From Diadema setosum (Eukaryota > Echinodermata > Echinoidea > Diadematoida > Diadematidae), in contig CM067077.1 of NCBI GenBank assembly GCA_033980235.1, positions 12,503,797 through 12,567,796 of the forward strand: DNA of 64,000 bases, given 5' to 3'. Position numbers and translations under genes: made by a program. The notes below the pieces were generated by a model that was given only the letters and a program-made list of their open reading frames with translations, was not told the origin of the DNA and did no database searches. The first letter of the stretch is position 1, and every line of letters starts with the position of its first letter. Below are positions 32,039-44,538 of this stretch, in pieces.

Positions 32039-32420
32039 CGGCAGTAAAACGGCAGGTCGACAAGATCCGACCCTGTAGGGGGATCATTTTCTTTTTTTCG
32101 TCAGGTAGAATCAGAAACTACTAAAGGAAACAACTAAAATTCACATTAAGCTCCTCACAGTACTGTAGTTAGTATTCAGCTGATCAGTACGTAGGCCTAC
32201 GTACATGCACGTCCTAGCTAGCAGCAGCATGAATTCAAAGAGTATACACGTGTGTTTACAAACTTATAGTCTTAGCTTTGTATTACACTGTATTACGTAA
32301 TGGTCAATCCCTAGCCGCGCAGTCCAGTGCAAGCTAGCAAGTTAGTGAGCGAGAAGGTGACTGTGCTGCGCGCGTACGTTACACACATAATACGCGCCTG
32401 TACAAAGCGCCGAGATTACG
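32039..32420 (-). promoter_or_regulatory. Possible promoter and 5' UTR exon of sulfotransferase
   Basis: On the - strand, CTGCCG is followed by GTGAGT at 32038, an excellent donor, while AG acceptors are present just upstream of the ATG exon. Behind it, 32310-32415 is locally rich in CpG (GCGCGCGTACG, ATACGCGCC). This pattern fits a first untranslated exon with a CpG-rich start region. The evidence is circumstantial. Confidence 0.3.
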
Positions 32421-33673
32421 TTTTTTTTTTCATCTTATTTAATCTCTGCTCTTTTTTGCCCATACAGATACATTTGAACTAACTTTTGCACAGTGTGTAG
32501 TGAATGCTTTGTATGAAAAATAGAAATAATTATAATGATCTAGAAGTAGATCAGTGAAAAAATTGCGAAAAGCAAACTCATATAAGAAAAGTTATGTACA
32601 GTATCGAGTAATACTTGGTATTGTGACTTATCTAGGTGAGAAGAAGTTCTTAATAAGGTTTGTACACAAAAATTCACCAGTCATATTAAATTTTCCTATC
32701 AAAAAAAACAACAAAAAAAAAAAAACCAAGAAAGATCTTCCGACATCCTCTTGGTATCATGATAATAGGACTACGCTTTTTTGTGTCGTCGATCGGATAA
32801 GTTTTGTGTCCAAAAGTTTTAGAAAAAACAGTAATGAGAACCAGTGAAATTTTGTGTGTAAACCAGATACAGAGAGCTGCTCAACGCTATCTAAATAGAT
32901 CACAGAGAGTTGCCAATTACCTTACTCTCTAAATTTACAGTTCATCACTTTCAAAACAAAATTCATCTGACATTTTCAAAAATCTTCACCCCTATTTCTT
33001 TGTCTTTATACAAAGGAATGCAATATCAGAATCAAATTTCCCTTTATAATAAAAGTAGCCGCTCCTATATATTATCAAGGCGATTTCGCATTTTCAGATC
33101 TGAAATCCAGCGATCTGGTGCACGCTTTTGGTGAAATTGTGTGCTTTTTTATATCACAAAGTAAGAAAAATAAATATTCACAGATAACTGAATGACTAAA
33201 TCGGGGTATCTCAGCTCTTAATTGTTTCGAGCGTGAGATATGTGTAGGCCTATAGTGATACATGGAAGTTGGGGGGGGGGGGGCCTCCCACATTTTGCAT
33301 GTTTAGAATTGAAATAGAACGATCTGATGCACACTTGTGTGAAATATTCGGAAATTCGTCAATTCCCAAAGTGTGCCGAGTCTAAATCTTTGATGGATAG
33401 GAACCGAGAGGGCAAAAGGTAATTCAACAAAAAGATGGCGAGGGCACTTTTGAACATAAAAGTTATTTGTATTGAAGTGACAAATATGATTGACACTTTT
33501 TGATGAAATATTCTGAAATTTGTTAATCCCCCAAGTGTGCTAAAAGAAGTGAATAATGGAAGGGGACCTAAAAGGGGGTGGTAATGTGGGAGGCGGTATC
33601 CCACGCGAGAGAGATTTTACATTAATTAGAAATGAAACTCAGCAATCTGGTGCACACTTTGGGTGAAATATTT

Positions 33674-33920
33674 GAAGAGTTTGTTTGCAGAAACCGATAA
33701 GTCCATTTTTGAAGATTTGGAAGTACGGTTTCTGTCAGAAAGTACAAAATAATACCTTTTAAATGATATATTAATCACTACATATAAAGGTACATTTTCG
33801 AAGGTATGGTCAAAAGAAGCAAAATTTTTCTTATTATTCTCTTTATTTTTCTTGACCTTTAATCGCAAATATCTCCATTTGACAATTTTGGACTTATCGG
33901 TTTTTGCGAACAAACTCTTC
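33674..33920. mobile_element. 247-bp MITE family, copy 1
   Basis: The ends GAAGAGTTTGTTTGCAGAAA and TTTTTGCGAACAAACTCTTC are inverted repeats extending through ACCGATAAGTCCA on both sides. The interior has ATGATATATTAATCACTACA and CTTGACCTTTAATCGCAAAT. The same element occurs at 49904-50150 and, inverted, at 55759-56004. Open frames cross it on both strands, which I treat as a by-product. Confidence 0.85.
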
Positions 33921-34110
33921 ATTGGACAGTTTTCTTTCAAAATAACAAGAAAATCTTCTCATCTCGGGAATAATGGGGGGAGGGGGTGGGGGTAAATGAT
34001 ATTCCCCCCCCCCCCCACCATATCGAGGAACATTGATTGCACAAGTTGAACAAGTTAAAGGGGCCCTGAAATCCAAATGCACGTTGATTTGTGTTGATTA
34101 ATGATACCCT

Positions 34111-34170
34111 CAACATCACTATTGAGGTGAAACGAATATCAACATCACTATTGAGGTGAAACGAATATCT
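34111..34170. repeat. 29-bp direct repeat, two copies
   Basis: CAACATCACTATTGAGGTGA plus ACGAATAT is repeated back to back. It lies upstream of the palindrome at 34318. Confidence 0.8.
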
Positions 34171-34317
34171 AGAAACATTCCATATATTTTTAACGATTTT
34201 TTTTCTGCTATTTTTCTTCAGATTACTTGGGAACACCCATCAACGAAAATCCCTCCAAACCAGTCAATATTAATATTCTTGAGATGACCTCATCTGTCAA
34301 TCATTGCTAAAGTACTG

Positions 34318-34479
34318 AAATGTTTAACAAAAGACATTGGAATGCACCTTCCCCTCGACTCAGCATAACTTGCATGTTCCCTCGCCATGTCTTTTGTCAG
34401 TCACATTAATATGACAGAAACATGCAAGTTATGCTGAGTCGAGAGGAAGGTGCATTCCAATGTCTTTTGTTAAACATTT
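34318..34479. repeat. Near-perfect palindrome, about 61-bp arms
   Basis: The left arm starts AAATGTTTAACAAAAGACAT, runs through CTCGACTCAGCATAACTTGC and ends at ATGTT. The right arm repeats it in reverse complement with only one or two differences. The spacer is about 40 bases. No target duplication is evident and no protein is encoded. Confidence 0.85.
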
Positions 34480-35487
34480 AACCAGTGATGGTCTGTTAAC
34501 TAATTCTTAAACTGCTCCATTTTGGAGACAGACAATGCTATTGACTGCAGAAAGAAAAATCACAGTTGCAGGGAGAACTTTCGTTTCTAGCTGTAGAAAA
34601 AAGGTCCCCTGTGACAGTTACATTATCCACGCTCTGAGAGGAAAAAAGATTGAGAAATCCACTGAAAATCATGGAAGACATTACAAGACATAGACGGGAC
34701 AGAAAAAAAAAAGAAATAAGCATGCAAACGAATACAAATTACAGTAAAGCATGACTGTATCACACTTATTATACAAGGCGATTTATGGGAAGACATTTCA
34801 TTACACATCAAACTTGTATAATCTGAATTGATGTGTCTTGTTTTACATTGTCTAATGCCATCCTGATTGTTTTTAAATAGAATTTACATAAATCGCAGTG
34901 ACACAAACAGGAGATATGAGGAAATTCCCAACAGCCGGCAATGAATAACAAAGCGTCTATAACGCAGAACCAGAATTCATCCTTGAGGCCAATATTACAC
35001 GTATGATGGAGCTTACATGCAGACATGGCATCGGGGCCCAAGTTGAACGACCCCAGGTGTAGGTCTTCTGTTTCCGTTCTCAGTGATCCCAATATCACAC
35101 GGTGGATAAAGGACACGTTTTCTAACATTAAAGGTTGGAAACAAACAAGAGCCGAGAATGAATAAATGGTTGCTGTCGGGGGAATATGTAATCGAACGTT
35201 ATCTAATTCGGCACTGCTTTGCCAAATTCATCACACGGAATGTCACGTACAGATCTGTCTTTTGAGAGTTAATTCAAACAAGAAGTGCATATAGGTCTAT
35301 ACGTGCTTGCCAGATTCTGTGCATGCAGAAATAGTAGAACACATCAGTGAAAATTGAGAAAAAAGAATTCAGACAATTCTGCTCAAAAGTTATTTCTAAA
35401 AACCCAAGTGTTGTCACAGCTGGATGGGAAGGGTGCAACGATAGCTGGTGCAACCAGAGTGTCACTTCAAAAACAAAATTCCATAAA

Positions 35488-35572
35488 ATTATTATTATTA
35501 TTATTATCATTATTATTATTATTATTATTATTATCACTATTGTCATTGTTATCATTATTATTATTATTATTA

Positions 35573-35603
<31 letters not shown>

Positions 35604-35660
35604 CACTATTGTCATTGTTATCATTATTATTATTATCATTATTGTTATTATTATTATTAC
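35488..35660. repeat. (ATT)n microsatellite
   Basis: A long compound ATT/ATC/GTT array. It produces long Ile, Leu or Asn frames on both strands, which are not genes. Confidence 0.95.
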
Positions 35661-35699
35661 ATGGAACGTGAATATTTCTCTCGACTTGCTTGATTAAAC

Positions 35700-38520
35700 T
35701 AACGTGTACTATGGATTGATACTCTCCTGCCTTGTATATTAGGTGGATATGGCGCTCTTCCTTCATGCAAGAAAAGTAAAAATAATTATAACATGTTAAA
35801 ATTCTCTTTATATTCTTTGTATCGTTCCTCTGCGGTAATGATAAGTATACAAACTGTTTTTTTTTTAGCCTCCTTATCTAACACTATAATGGCGATGACA
35901 GCACATGAAACACATCAAAGCTTTTTACAAATGTCTGACTGTTGAAAGGATTCTCCAATTTGGCTTATCCGATTTCTATTCATCTGCATTTATTGAATTC
36001 ACACATACTTGCAAGGCATTTAGTGTACACTTCAAGTAAATCGCTCATTATCATTATTATCATTGTTATCATAATAATACAGAGCAGCGGGAGATTTTTT
36101 GTTGTTGTTGGTTTTTGTGTTTGTTTTGTTTTGTTTTACGGAAACTGGGTGTAACGTTCTGCCAAAGTGACCATCAACTCAGCAAATTATTTTGTCTCAA
36201 TAATAAATAACATTTCTTTTTATTAAACATCTCAGAAAATTACGATTTTATCTTTGTGTTTTACCCTGTTTTGGTATCATAGCTTAAAAACTGCATTCAG
36301 GAATGATATCCTTAACATAGGAATCAACGAAAATCAAGAGGTCATTGAGAGCGTTAAAGATAACCATATGTATTTAAATACGCAAAAAGGTACATTTTGC
36401 AAACTCCTGTATAGTAGTCGAAAACAACTCTTGATATTCAACGCTCATAGACCCATCTACTCCATGTGGATGTGATTGCAACTGGCATGGAAAGATTACT
36501 TTACGGAATATTGTGGGAATATTAGAAGCAGCACGTCGAATTCGATTGTCACTATACTTGATGGGCTGCAGCTTGCTTCCACAACTTCCGCCATTCAGCC
36601 ATGAGGGTGTGTGGGGGATGGGGTGATGATGGTGGTGTGGATCCTTCTGATTTTCCTAATATCGTAATGTATAATATCATAAGGGTTTACATTGAACAAC
36701 GCGGTTTATACTCTTTGGAGAAGGAGAGCTACAAAGCTAGAGATGTACCTTACACCGTGTTTTGAAGATTTTAATTCTGGCAGCACGTTGACATCGGACA
36801 TTGTACTGGCCTCCTAGTCAAGGCGTATAGTGTTGCATTTCTTCTTCCAGCGTTCTTTTAAATTTTTCTAATGGCCACTAAAAAAAGACGAAATGGATTC
36901 ACAACGCGCGTGTACAGTTTCATTAATATATTGTTTTTATTAATTGTTTAAACTTAGATAGTTTCTTTGGTTTTTTTTTCTCGTCCCTTAATTTTTTTCA
37001 CCGTAGTTAACTAAAATTGTCGAATATTATTTTGTGCTCATGCCCCTACAACATCTCATATTTTGACATGCATGTTTCATCATTATTTACTTTGACCTTA
37101 GCACAAACAACAATAAGTGTGAGCTCGCCAACTTACCACTTTCGAATAAAGGACACATGCAGGTCATTCGGAGTTGTTGCGTTTCTTTTTGTCAACGTAG
37201 TGGTAAGGTGTTTTGGTTCACAACAAACGTAAAAGACTTTGCGTATATTTGAAAAATGAATAAAAACAAAACAAATAGAAAAATTAAATAGTGAAATAAC
37301 ACAAAATGAATATCAAAAGCAAAAGCCTTCTTAAGACTTCTTACACTCATACCAGGTATTGTCACGTTTTACTAGTTGGGATAAATAATCATGCATTATA
37401 GTTACAGTTTGTAGGTCAAGATTCCCAGACACTAGGGCCTACTAGTACTGCTCCCAGAGGTAAACAGAACCCTTTAACCATAAGCCCACATTTGCTGCCC
37501 AGATATTTCACTAATTCACTTTCACGTATGATTATTGCCATGACGCGTTTGCTAACGAAGCCGTGCCGTAAAATGTACATACCTTCCAATGCCTTGTATA
37601 CTATTTGCATTCTGAGCCAACCCAAGGGATCTAGTCAAAAAGTACATGATGCACAATGATAGCGAGCCAGCTTGTGACTGCCCTTATGCATGTTATCGCA
37701 TTGCCATTTCACGCGACACATGCATGACGCGAATAGAAATGAAATGAACAATTCTTACCTTGATACCATGGAGCTATGATTCCTGACGTCTCTGCCCCTC
37801 TGTGTCAGCCTGTACGCATGTTTTCGACGAAAATGAATTTCCTCCACCCTCTATCTGGAAACATCACAGCCATGTATGTGTTTCTCGAGAGGACGTCCGG
37901 CAGATACCCTCAGAACTACAAACAATACATCACTAAGTCTATCTTTGTTTTAAGTATAAGTTCCGGAGGTTTCCCACCGAATTGTTAGTGTGCGTGGTCA
38001 GGAGACGAATTTTGGTAGTCTTGTTATGATAGTCACCTTACCTGGTTAGAACATAAGGAAACAGGTGCAAACAGTATCATTTGCGGACAGAATCGTCCGA
38101 AAAGCTTTGCGAAAAAACAAACAAACATGTTATGAGATTATAGGAAACGATATCTATCGGGTGCATCTTAATCCGTCGCACTTGTTATACATTAATGTCT
38201 TGAGTGGCTCAAAGCCCAGTTTTGATTAGGTAGACAATGGTTTGAATTTCCAGAATAGGTCTCGGCTTCGGAGTGTTCCCAGAACGGGCGATAAACGTCT
38301 TTTGAAGTAATTATTGCTGAATCCTCAAAACACGTTGCAGAATACCTGAACGCGTTTCTATAGGCGAACAGAACAGTTTGTAGACAGCATAGGGCTCTAT
38401 TCTCAAGATTGGATACAAAAGTAGCAGTTGCTTCTGTATTTTTCGATGAACTTCTAAACATTCTTTCCAAGGGTGGATCCTCTTCTAAAATACTATTTCA
38501 TAATTTCATGTACATTGTCT
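35700..38520. other. No gene seen
   Basis: AT-rich intergenic DNA. Short frames (for example 36254-36475, 37776-37988, 38192-38470) have no motifs and no convincing splice context. Confidence 0.5.
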
Positions 38521-38532
38521 GTAGGTCCTAGT

Positions 38533-38686
38533 TGCAACTGATTGACAATTGCCCTACATCGACGTAAAATAAGCACTGAATTGATCAGTGTTTTAGTAGT
38601 AGCCATGATAAAAATATCATGGGCGTACATACTCGATGTATGTATTTTACGTCGATGTAGGGCACATTGTCAATCAGTTGCAATGA
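38533..38686. repeat. Palindrome with about 37-bp arms
   Basis: GCAACTGATTGACAATTGCC followed by CTACATCGACGTAAAAT at the left matches ATTTTACGTCGATGTAGGGC followed by ACATTGTCAATCAGTTGC at the right. The spacer is about 80 bases. GGTCCTAGTTG occurs just outside the left arm (38524) and again at 38720. Confidence 0.8.
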
Positions 38687-39286
38687 AAACATCTCGACGG
38701 AAGAATTTCATGAATTTGAAGGTCCTAGTTGTTTTCAAATTCATGTTTTGTCGTTACATGCATTATTTCATTTTATTTCTGTTATTTTTGTGTTTCTCTT
38801 TTCATGTTACTCATATTTGTTCTTTATCTTTTACATCTTGTGTCATGCATAATCTAAAAGAATTGTGTTCACAATATTTTTCTTGATACTGGTATTTATA
38901 TTCCACATTTGTTTTTTTCGAAAGAGTCAATAAAATCCTACAAATTCAAATTCCACAATATATGGCAGATGGATTGCATATTATTTTAATGTATTGATAA
39001 TGAATAATAGATGGTTACCAAGTGGGACTTTCGATTATATAATTCAAATTAATCTTGGAAAGATATATAGTGAAGAGGGTCATGACCGACGGGTATGAAG
39101 CTATCTCTTCAAGTCCTTATCGAAACAAAAACTAATGTACAGTGTGTGTGTGTGTGTTTGTTTTTTTTTTGTGTGTACGTGTCTGTGTGCAGGATGTATG
39201 TATGGATGTGTTACAGCTATAAACATGCATTTTCATCGTATGCATTGTTTTGACTCAAATTCGTATGAGCCTGTATGACGTATGCA

Positions 39287-39589
39287 CAGAGACTCCAACC
39301 CAAAGCACCTTCTGATCTGGAGATTCTCCCGCCTGAAACCCCTAGCAAACGGGAGACTCCAACTTGATGTGTGCGAAGCGCGAAGTTCCTAGGGTTCTAG
39401 ATGCTCTCTTGTGCTATCTAAGGCTTATTTTTTCAACACACGATAGAAATAAGTAAGAAATCCTTTCCAACGGGAGACAAAGAGCCAGGGCGGGAGAAAT
39501 TAAATCTCAAACGGGAGAACGGGAGATTTTGCAAAAATGGGTTTTCGGCGGGAGATCTCCCGTCCAAAACGGGAGAGTTGGAGTCTGTG
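39287..39589. mobile_element. 303-bp element rich in CGGGAG, TSD TATGCA
   Basis: The ends CAGAGACTCCAAC and GTTGGAGTCTGTG are inverted repeats, flanked directly by TATGCA at 39281-39286 and 39590-39595. The interior repeats CGGGAGA, GGGAGATCTCCCG and related words in both orientations, seven or more times. No protein frame is seen. The class is unknown to me. Confidence 0.75.
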
Positions 39590-39644
39590 TATGCATGCGT
39601 AATAATGTTATAATATAGTATATTATGTCGCGAAAACTGTGATA

Positions 39645-39690
39645 TAAGTGTTGATGTGTGTGTGTGTGTGCGTGTGTGTGTGTGTGTGTT
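39645..39690. repeat. (GT)n microsatellite
   Basis: GT array with one GC interruption. Frames crossing it are spurious. Confidence 0.9.
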
Positions 39691-40832
39691 GTGATAGACT
39701 ATTATATTTTGATAAAGACTGGGTCTGGTTTCACAAACTATCACAACCAATACAGCTTGTTATCCTCTCCTTCAACGTCCCGTTCGTTGACAGTATCTGA
39801 CATGTTGATCGTCAGGGGTCAGAGGTCAGAGGCTTTTTCTATTGACCTCACGAATCGATGAACAAGAATGCAGGCGGGAGAGGCCGTAGAAGACAGAGGC
39901 GGAGAGGGAAAGAGAGAGAGAGGGGGGGGGGGGAGTGAATTATTAATTCGTTTGTGCGTTCGTGAGAGAAAATGCATGTGGATTATGTTTGTATGTATTT
40001 GTATGCATGTGGCAGTATGATATTTCATGTGGGAATGTGCATGGGTGTGTGAGTGTTGTCAATTAAAGGGCATTAAAATTTCTTGCAGCCAATGTTTTAA
40101 AGAAAAAAAAAAGAAGTAAAATTGACAATCTTGAAAGCGATCGAAAGTTGTTATAAATAAACATGTATTGTAGGCCAAGGCTTAAAACTATAATGAGGTG
40201 TATGGACGCATTTGTCTTGCCCTTGTGTGCGTGGATGCAAATTTGTTGTAGAATGTGTATGTGTGAGTCTCTGTACCAGGTGCAGGGTCCATGGTTTGAC
40301 TTTAATGGCCTTGCACCAATTTAGTGGACTAGCCATTAGCGCTAGAATAATGTCAAAATAAACCTGGAAATTCTTATAAAACAACACGCCAGATTAGAAT
40401 AAATTGCTCTATCGATTAGACTTGATAAATTATGCGTTCACACCTGTTAATACTCCTTCATTGTTAAAAAAAAAGTGATTTAAAAAAATTATAAAAAAAT
40501 AACCGAAATATTTACTGTCTTTCGTGTTTCACACATTTTTACTACATCAATGTATTTACTGATTTTACTCCATTAGTTCTGAAATTTGAATAATCAAAAA
40601 GGGACGGGGGGGGGGGTTGCAGATCAATCCCCGGTTACAGTTTCACACAAAGGTGTAGGCCGCCTTTGTGTTTTCTGAAGATAGGCCTATAAGCCGTAGT
40701 TTTAAAAGTGTCTTTTGTAAAAAGGAAATAAATAAAAAAAAATGAAAATGAGTAAACAGATAAAGATTCACCCTCATCATCCACACCTCATTAGTATGGC
40801 TTGTATACTTCTTTTATGTTTTTATATTCCAG

Positions 40833-40894
40833 ATCTCAAGTATCTTTGGTGCCACAAAGTGATAAGGCTATACGCTGGTCTACTTTAAGTAAAG
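40833..40894 (+). CDS. Possible small coding exon
   Basis: TTTTTATATTCCAG is a good acceptor, and AAAG before GTGAGC is a fair donor. The 62-base interval is open in one frame, reading SQVSLVPQSDKAIRWSTLSK, and ends in phase 1. That matches the phase-1 start of the candidate exon at 41239. I do not recognise the protein. It could be chance. Confidence 0.25.
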
Positions 40895-40977
40895 GTGAGC
40901 CACTTTGGAGTTGCATTCTGCGAGTTAGAAGATTAAAGAACAGTGAGAAAAACAATGATATTCAAAGGTGTAATAAT

Positions 40978-41238
40978 GGTGACAGCTCGTTATTCCGAAG
41001 GTTCGTTATTCCGAAGGCTCTTCAGTCCGAAGATTCGTTATTCCGAAGGTTCGTTTTTCCGAATTTCATTTTCGGATGAACAAATCTTCGGAATAACGAA
41101 CCTTTGGAATAACGCCACAAATGTTCGGATTAACGAACCCTTTTTCATTTTCGGATTTATGAACCTCTAGGTATAGGGAATTTGCGTGTTTCGGATTAAC
41201 GAACCTTCGGAATAACGAACCTTCGGAATAACGAACAG
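40978..41238. repeat. Clustered TTCGGAATAACGAACC words, both orientations
   Basis: The word GGTTCGTTATTCCGAA and its inverse TTCGGAATAACGAACC recur about ten times with small variations. The first half is in one orientation and the second half in the other, with a CATTTTCGGAT centre. The block therefore folds back on itself. It ends within a few bases of a candidate coding exon. Confidence 0.85.
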
Positions 41239-41363
41239 CACCCGTAATGGTGAGCGATATCATGGAGAGCAGACTGCACGACCCGTCGTGCATGAACTTT
41301 TTTGACGTCGCAGTGAAAGACAATTCTCAACATTCCAAGAAGTTTGATTTTAAGATGGACTAC
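41239..41363 (+). CDS. Possible first or internal coding exon, unknown protein
   Basis: From the ATG at 41247 the frame reads MVSDIMESRLHDPSCMNFFD and then VAVKDN...FDFKMDY, 39 codons. It is followed at once by GTAAGT, a near-perfect donor. Codon composition is less AT-biased than the surroundings. The ATG has G at -3 and +4. Alternatively, CAG at 41236-41238 could serve as an acceptor, giving phase 1, which would join the 40833-40894 exon. No following exon was found. I do not recognise the family. Confidence 0.4.
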
Positions 41364-41369
41364 GTAAGT

Positions 41370-43500
41370 GGGTAATATCTTTTTTTTTTTGTTGTTTTTT
41401 TTTTTACAACTGAAGAGTTTTATTGCAAAATGAGCTAAGCACCTTTTTTAAACATTTCAAAGTAAGTCCATCATTAGATAGAGCAAAATAAACATTTTCC
41501 AGAAAATAATACCTGACTTGTCGCAAAACACGGAATATTCTAGAAGTTATTTATTAAAAATATCCTTTTTTTATAATTGTCTTTGTTATTTAGCAGCTTT
41601 AATCACAATAATGGAGTTAGATCGTTTGCGATAACACTCTTCAACTGTTTCATTTCGAAAATTCGGTTGCATTTAATCCATCGCCTACTCCGAACTGGTC
41701 TGTAGGGTGGAAAGGGTTCGCAGATTGGTTGGCACGGGTGGACCAGTGTGTACTGTATATAGAGCGCCATCTATTGCCGTCGTCTTCATAATAACTCCGT
41801 TCACGGCGTTGTACACTATTTTATCATAATATCAACTTAAAGAGGGTGAACAACGAGTCGTTCTTCTTCTTCTTCTTTTTTCTTTGGGGGGGGGGGCATT
41901 TGGAAAGGTGCTGTCCATATTGCAAATAGTATACCTTTCTTGTTACTTTCATGGATCGTAAAAAAAAAAAAAGAAATGAGATGTAGACGTAGTACATGTT
42001 GGAGGCCTATACGTGCATGTCTTTTTACCACCTTGCCTTTCTAGACAGTGTGTGCTCTTAATGCATCACTCGTGACATTAGTCAGGAATATAATAAAGCA
42101 TATCATTAAAATACGAGAAAGAAATGAGATCCCTAACCCCTCCGCAGTACCTGTCCATCCTTAGTCTCCCCTTCTCCAGCCCCCTTCCCCTCCTACTTCT
42201 GAAACAAAATAGAGAAAAGTATGTCTTCGAAGAACGTTAAAAAAAAAATGTATTGATTTCTTTACATTATTCCCATCCGTTCAAAACATCTCTCCTACGA
42301 CTTCCCCTCAAAAAGGCACCTGTCTCCTAATCCGTCTAAGAATTCGTGGATTTGTTATTGTTTGTTGTGTGTGTGTGTGTGTGCGCGCGCGCGCATGTGT
42401 GTTGTTGTTGTTATTGTTATTTACCGTATAGAATAGACTGCAAAGATGAATTCATAAGTTTTGGTGGAAGAATGAACCAATCACAAATTGCTGTATGTCA
42501 GTATTTTGAAGAAGGGGGGGGGGGGGGCTAACATGTGGAAAGCTTTTTAAACTCAATAAATGATGACAGGATTAAGAAGTTGCAAAGTCAATAAAAAGGA
42601 AACAACGGATATCTCATATCTTGAATTTTCCTTTCAATCGCTTATGACACACTGCTTTTTGGAACTGGGTCTAGTATTAGTGTGAGAGATTTAGGACTAA
42701 TATTGAGCAGCCATTTCAAAGACTAACATGACATGACAGTTTTCCTCGCTGCGTCATTTAACTCATGCCATCTACATCTAGCATGTCAATGACACACGGT
42801 CGTGGAGCATAATATTATCGTAATGGGAAGAATATCGACATCCCGGTTTTGCATGTGCGTGTTCATCTCGTCAATTTGTCGTCACACTCGTGGGACAAAA
42901 TTACATTGCCCGCCCTTAAGTAGTCAGTGTTATATTGCTCTTATCTGTTATATTGCTCTTATCTGCTGATCGAAGCAACAAACCCGGATGACGAATATTG
43001 CCCTCGACGACTGTGATAATGGCAAAGGCATTGAAAGCTCGCTCGAAAATGGACACGGCCCGTTTTGATTAGTGTAATGGATGCATTATCCAATTACTGT
43101 TGTAAGAGGCGAAAGCCGTTCTTAATGACGCAATTCAAAGATTAAAGGGGGGAAATGTGTTAACAGCATTCAGCGCGGGTTTTTTGTATGTTTTTTTTTT
43201 TTAAACCATCTTAACCTCTCAGACATATAATGTGATGTTTAATCAACTGCGCACTTTTCTGCGAGGTATTAGCGAGGATACGCCGCGATGAACAGGCAAT
43301 GGCATTGCATGGGATGAGTGTTGATTATACGGGATGATTCCAAAATGATTGCTTACAAAACCTTTGGCTTGTTCACGTGGGATGAGCGCATTTCACTGTT
43401 GTTATTTCCGTATGATTTTTGTTAGGAAAGGTACCCTTCTATAGCAACTCCAAACAAAACGGCAAAATGGCCTTATTCGAAAGATCTCTTTGTTTGTATT
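41370..43500. other. No gene seen
   Basis: AT-rich DNA with G runs near 41886 and 42516 and a GT/GC array near 42367. If the 41239 exon is real, its first intron would begin here. Confidence 0.4.
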
Positions 43501-43502
43501 GC

Positions 43503-43562
43503 ATAATATGTATGTATGTACACGGTGTATGTATGTATGTATGTATGTATGTATGTATGTAT
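43503..43562. repeat. (GTAT)n microsatellite
   Basis: Tetranucleotide array interrupted once by CACGGTG. Confidence 0.9.
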
Positions 43563-44471
43563 TAACATTTATGTATATGTGTATATGTTTATATCAATGC
43601 ATTATATTTACATGCTTATACAATTAACTGTGTTACAATTATTGTAATTCTTTTATCTTATGTCCTCATCTGAGTTTCTGAAACAATCTGATTTGAAATA
43701 TTCATAAGATTCCTCAAGTTTGTCATTCATTTTATGCATTTATGCACATCTTTTTTAATTGTACTATTCACGGAATCATGTTTGAATTTCTCCTCTTTTC
43801 TATTGCTACTATTTGTTTACATTTTGTCGTGTGCGAATATGCACATTTGCAGAGTTTTGCCAAAAAAAAAAGAAAAGAAAAGAGAAAGAAAAAATGGGTG
43901 TAGAAAATTAAGGGGGAAGTTAACCTTTGGAGTTCTCAGTGTTTCCTGTATTGCTGTGTGTCGTGTTTGCCCTGAGAGTGTTTCTTAATCACTTTCTTTA
44001 TTTCCTTATTCCTCTTCGCACAAACTAATCAAAAAAGCGCCTCCGTGCAGACTGCTGATACCAACAGCTCTTGAAGATGAATACCACGAGGATTAATTTA
44101 ATGATCTCAAGGGGTGCAAAGGCAAAATACACTTATGACTCCAGACTGGCTGAAGCAAGACTTGAATTACTGTCATAAACAAATATGATGTCCAGCTTGC
44201 TTATGAATGTTTGCTTGATGATAACGTGTGGCGTTAGAATGAAGGATTACACAGAACCTATACTTGAATCAAATTTATACTAGTTATGATTAATATCATT
44301 ATTGCTACTCGCCTCCTAAATTATAAAGTAATCCGACGCTCCATATAATGTAATATACGCTCCACTCATTATAATTCTCTTTTGTGGACGGGATAGAGAA
44401 TGTGACGTACATCAAGCCGGCAGGTTAAATGGGCTGAATGTTCCTACCTGGAAAGGCAGGGTAATGAAACT

Positions 44472-44538
44472 GGGAGCTGAGCTCCCACGTCGAAAGAACG
44501 CCCCCCCCCCCCCTTGCCGAAAAAAAGGGGGGGGGGGG
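44472..44538. repeat. Small palindrome and C13...G12 hairpin
   Basis: GGGAGCTGAGCTCCC (44472-44486) is followed by 13 C (44501-44513), TTGCCGAAAAAAA, and 12 G (44527-44538). The C and G runs can pair into a 12-bp stem. The TTGCCGAAA next to a C run recalls the tandem repeat at 4148-4345. Confidence 0.7.

Noticed and set aside
34808..35128. 106-residue frame on the - strand with many Cys
   Set aside because: It does not look like a known domain, has no splice context and the composition matches flanking DNA.
35274..35766. Poly-Ile, poly-Leu and poly-Asn frames on both strands
   Set aside because: They are translations of one long ATT/ATC microsatellite.
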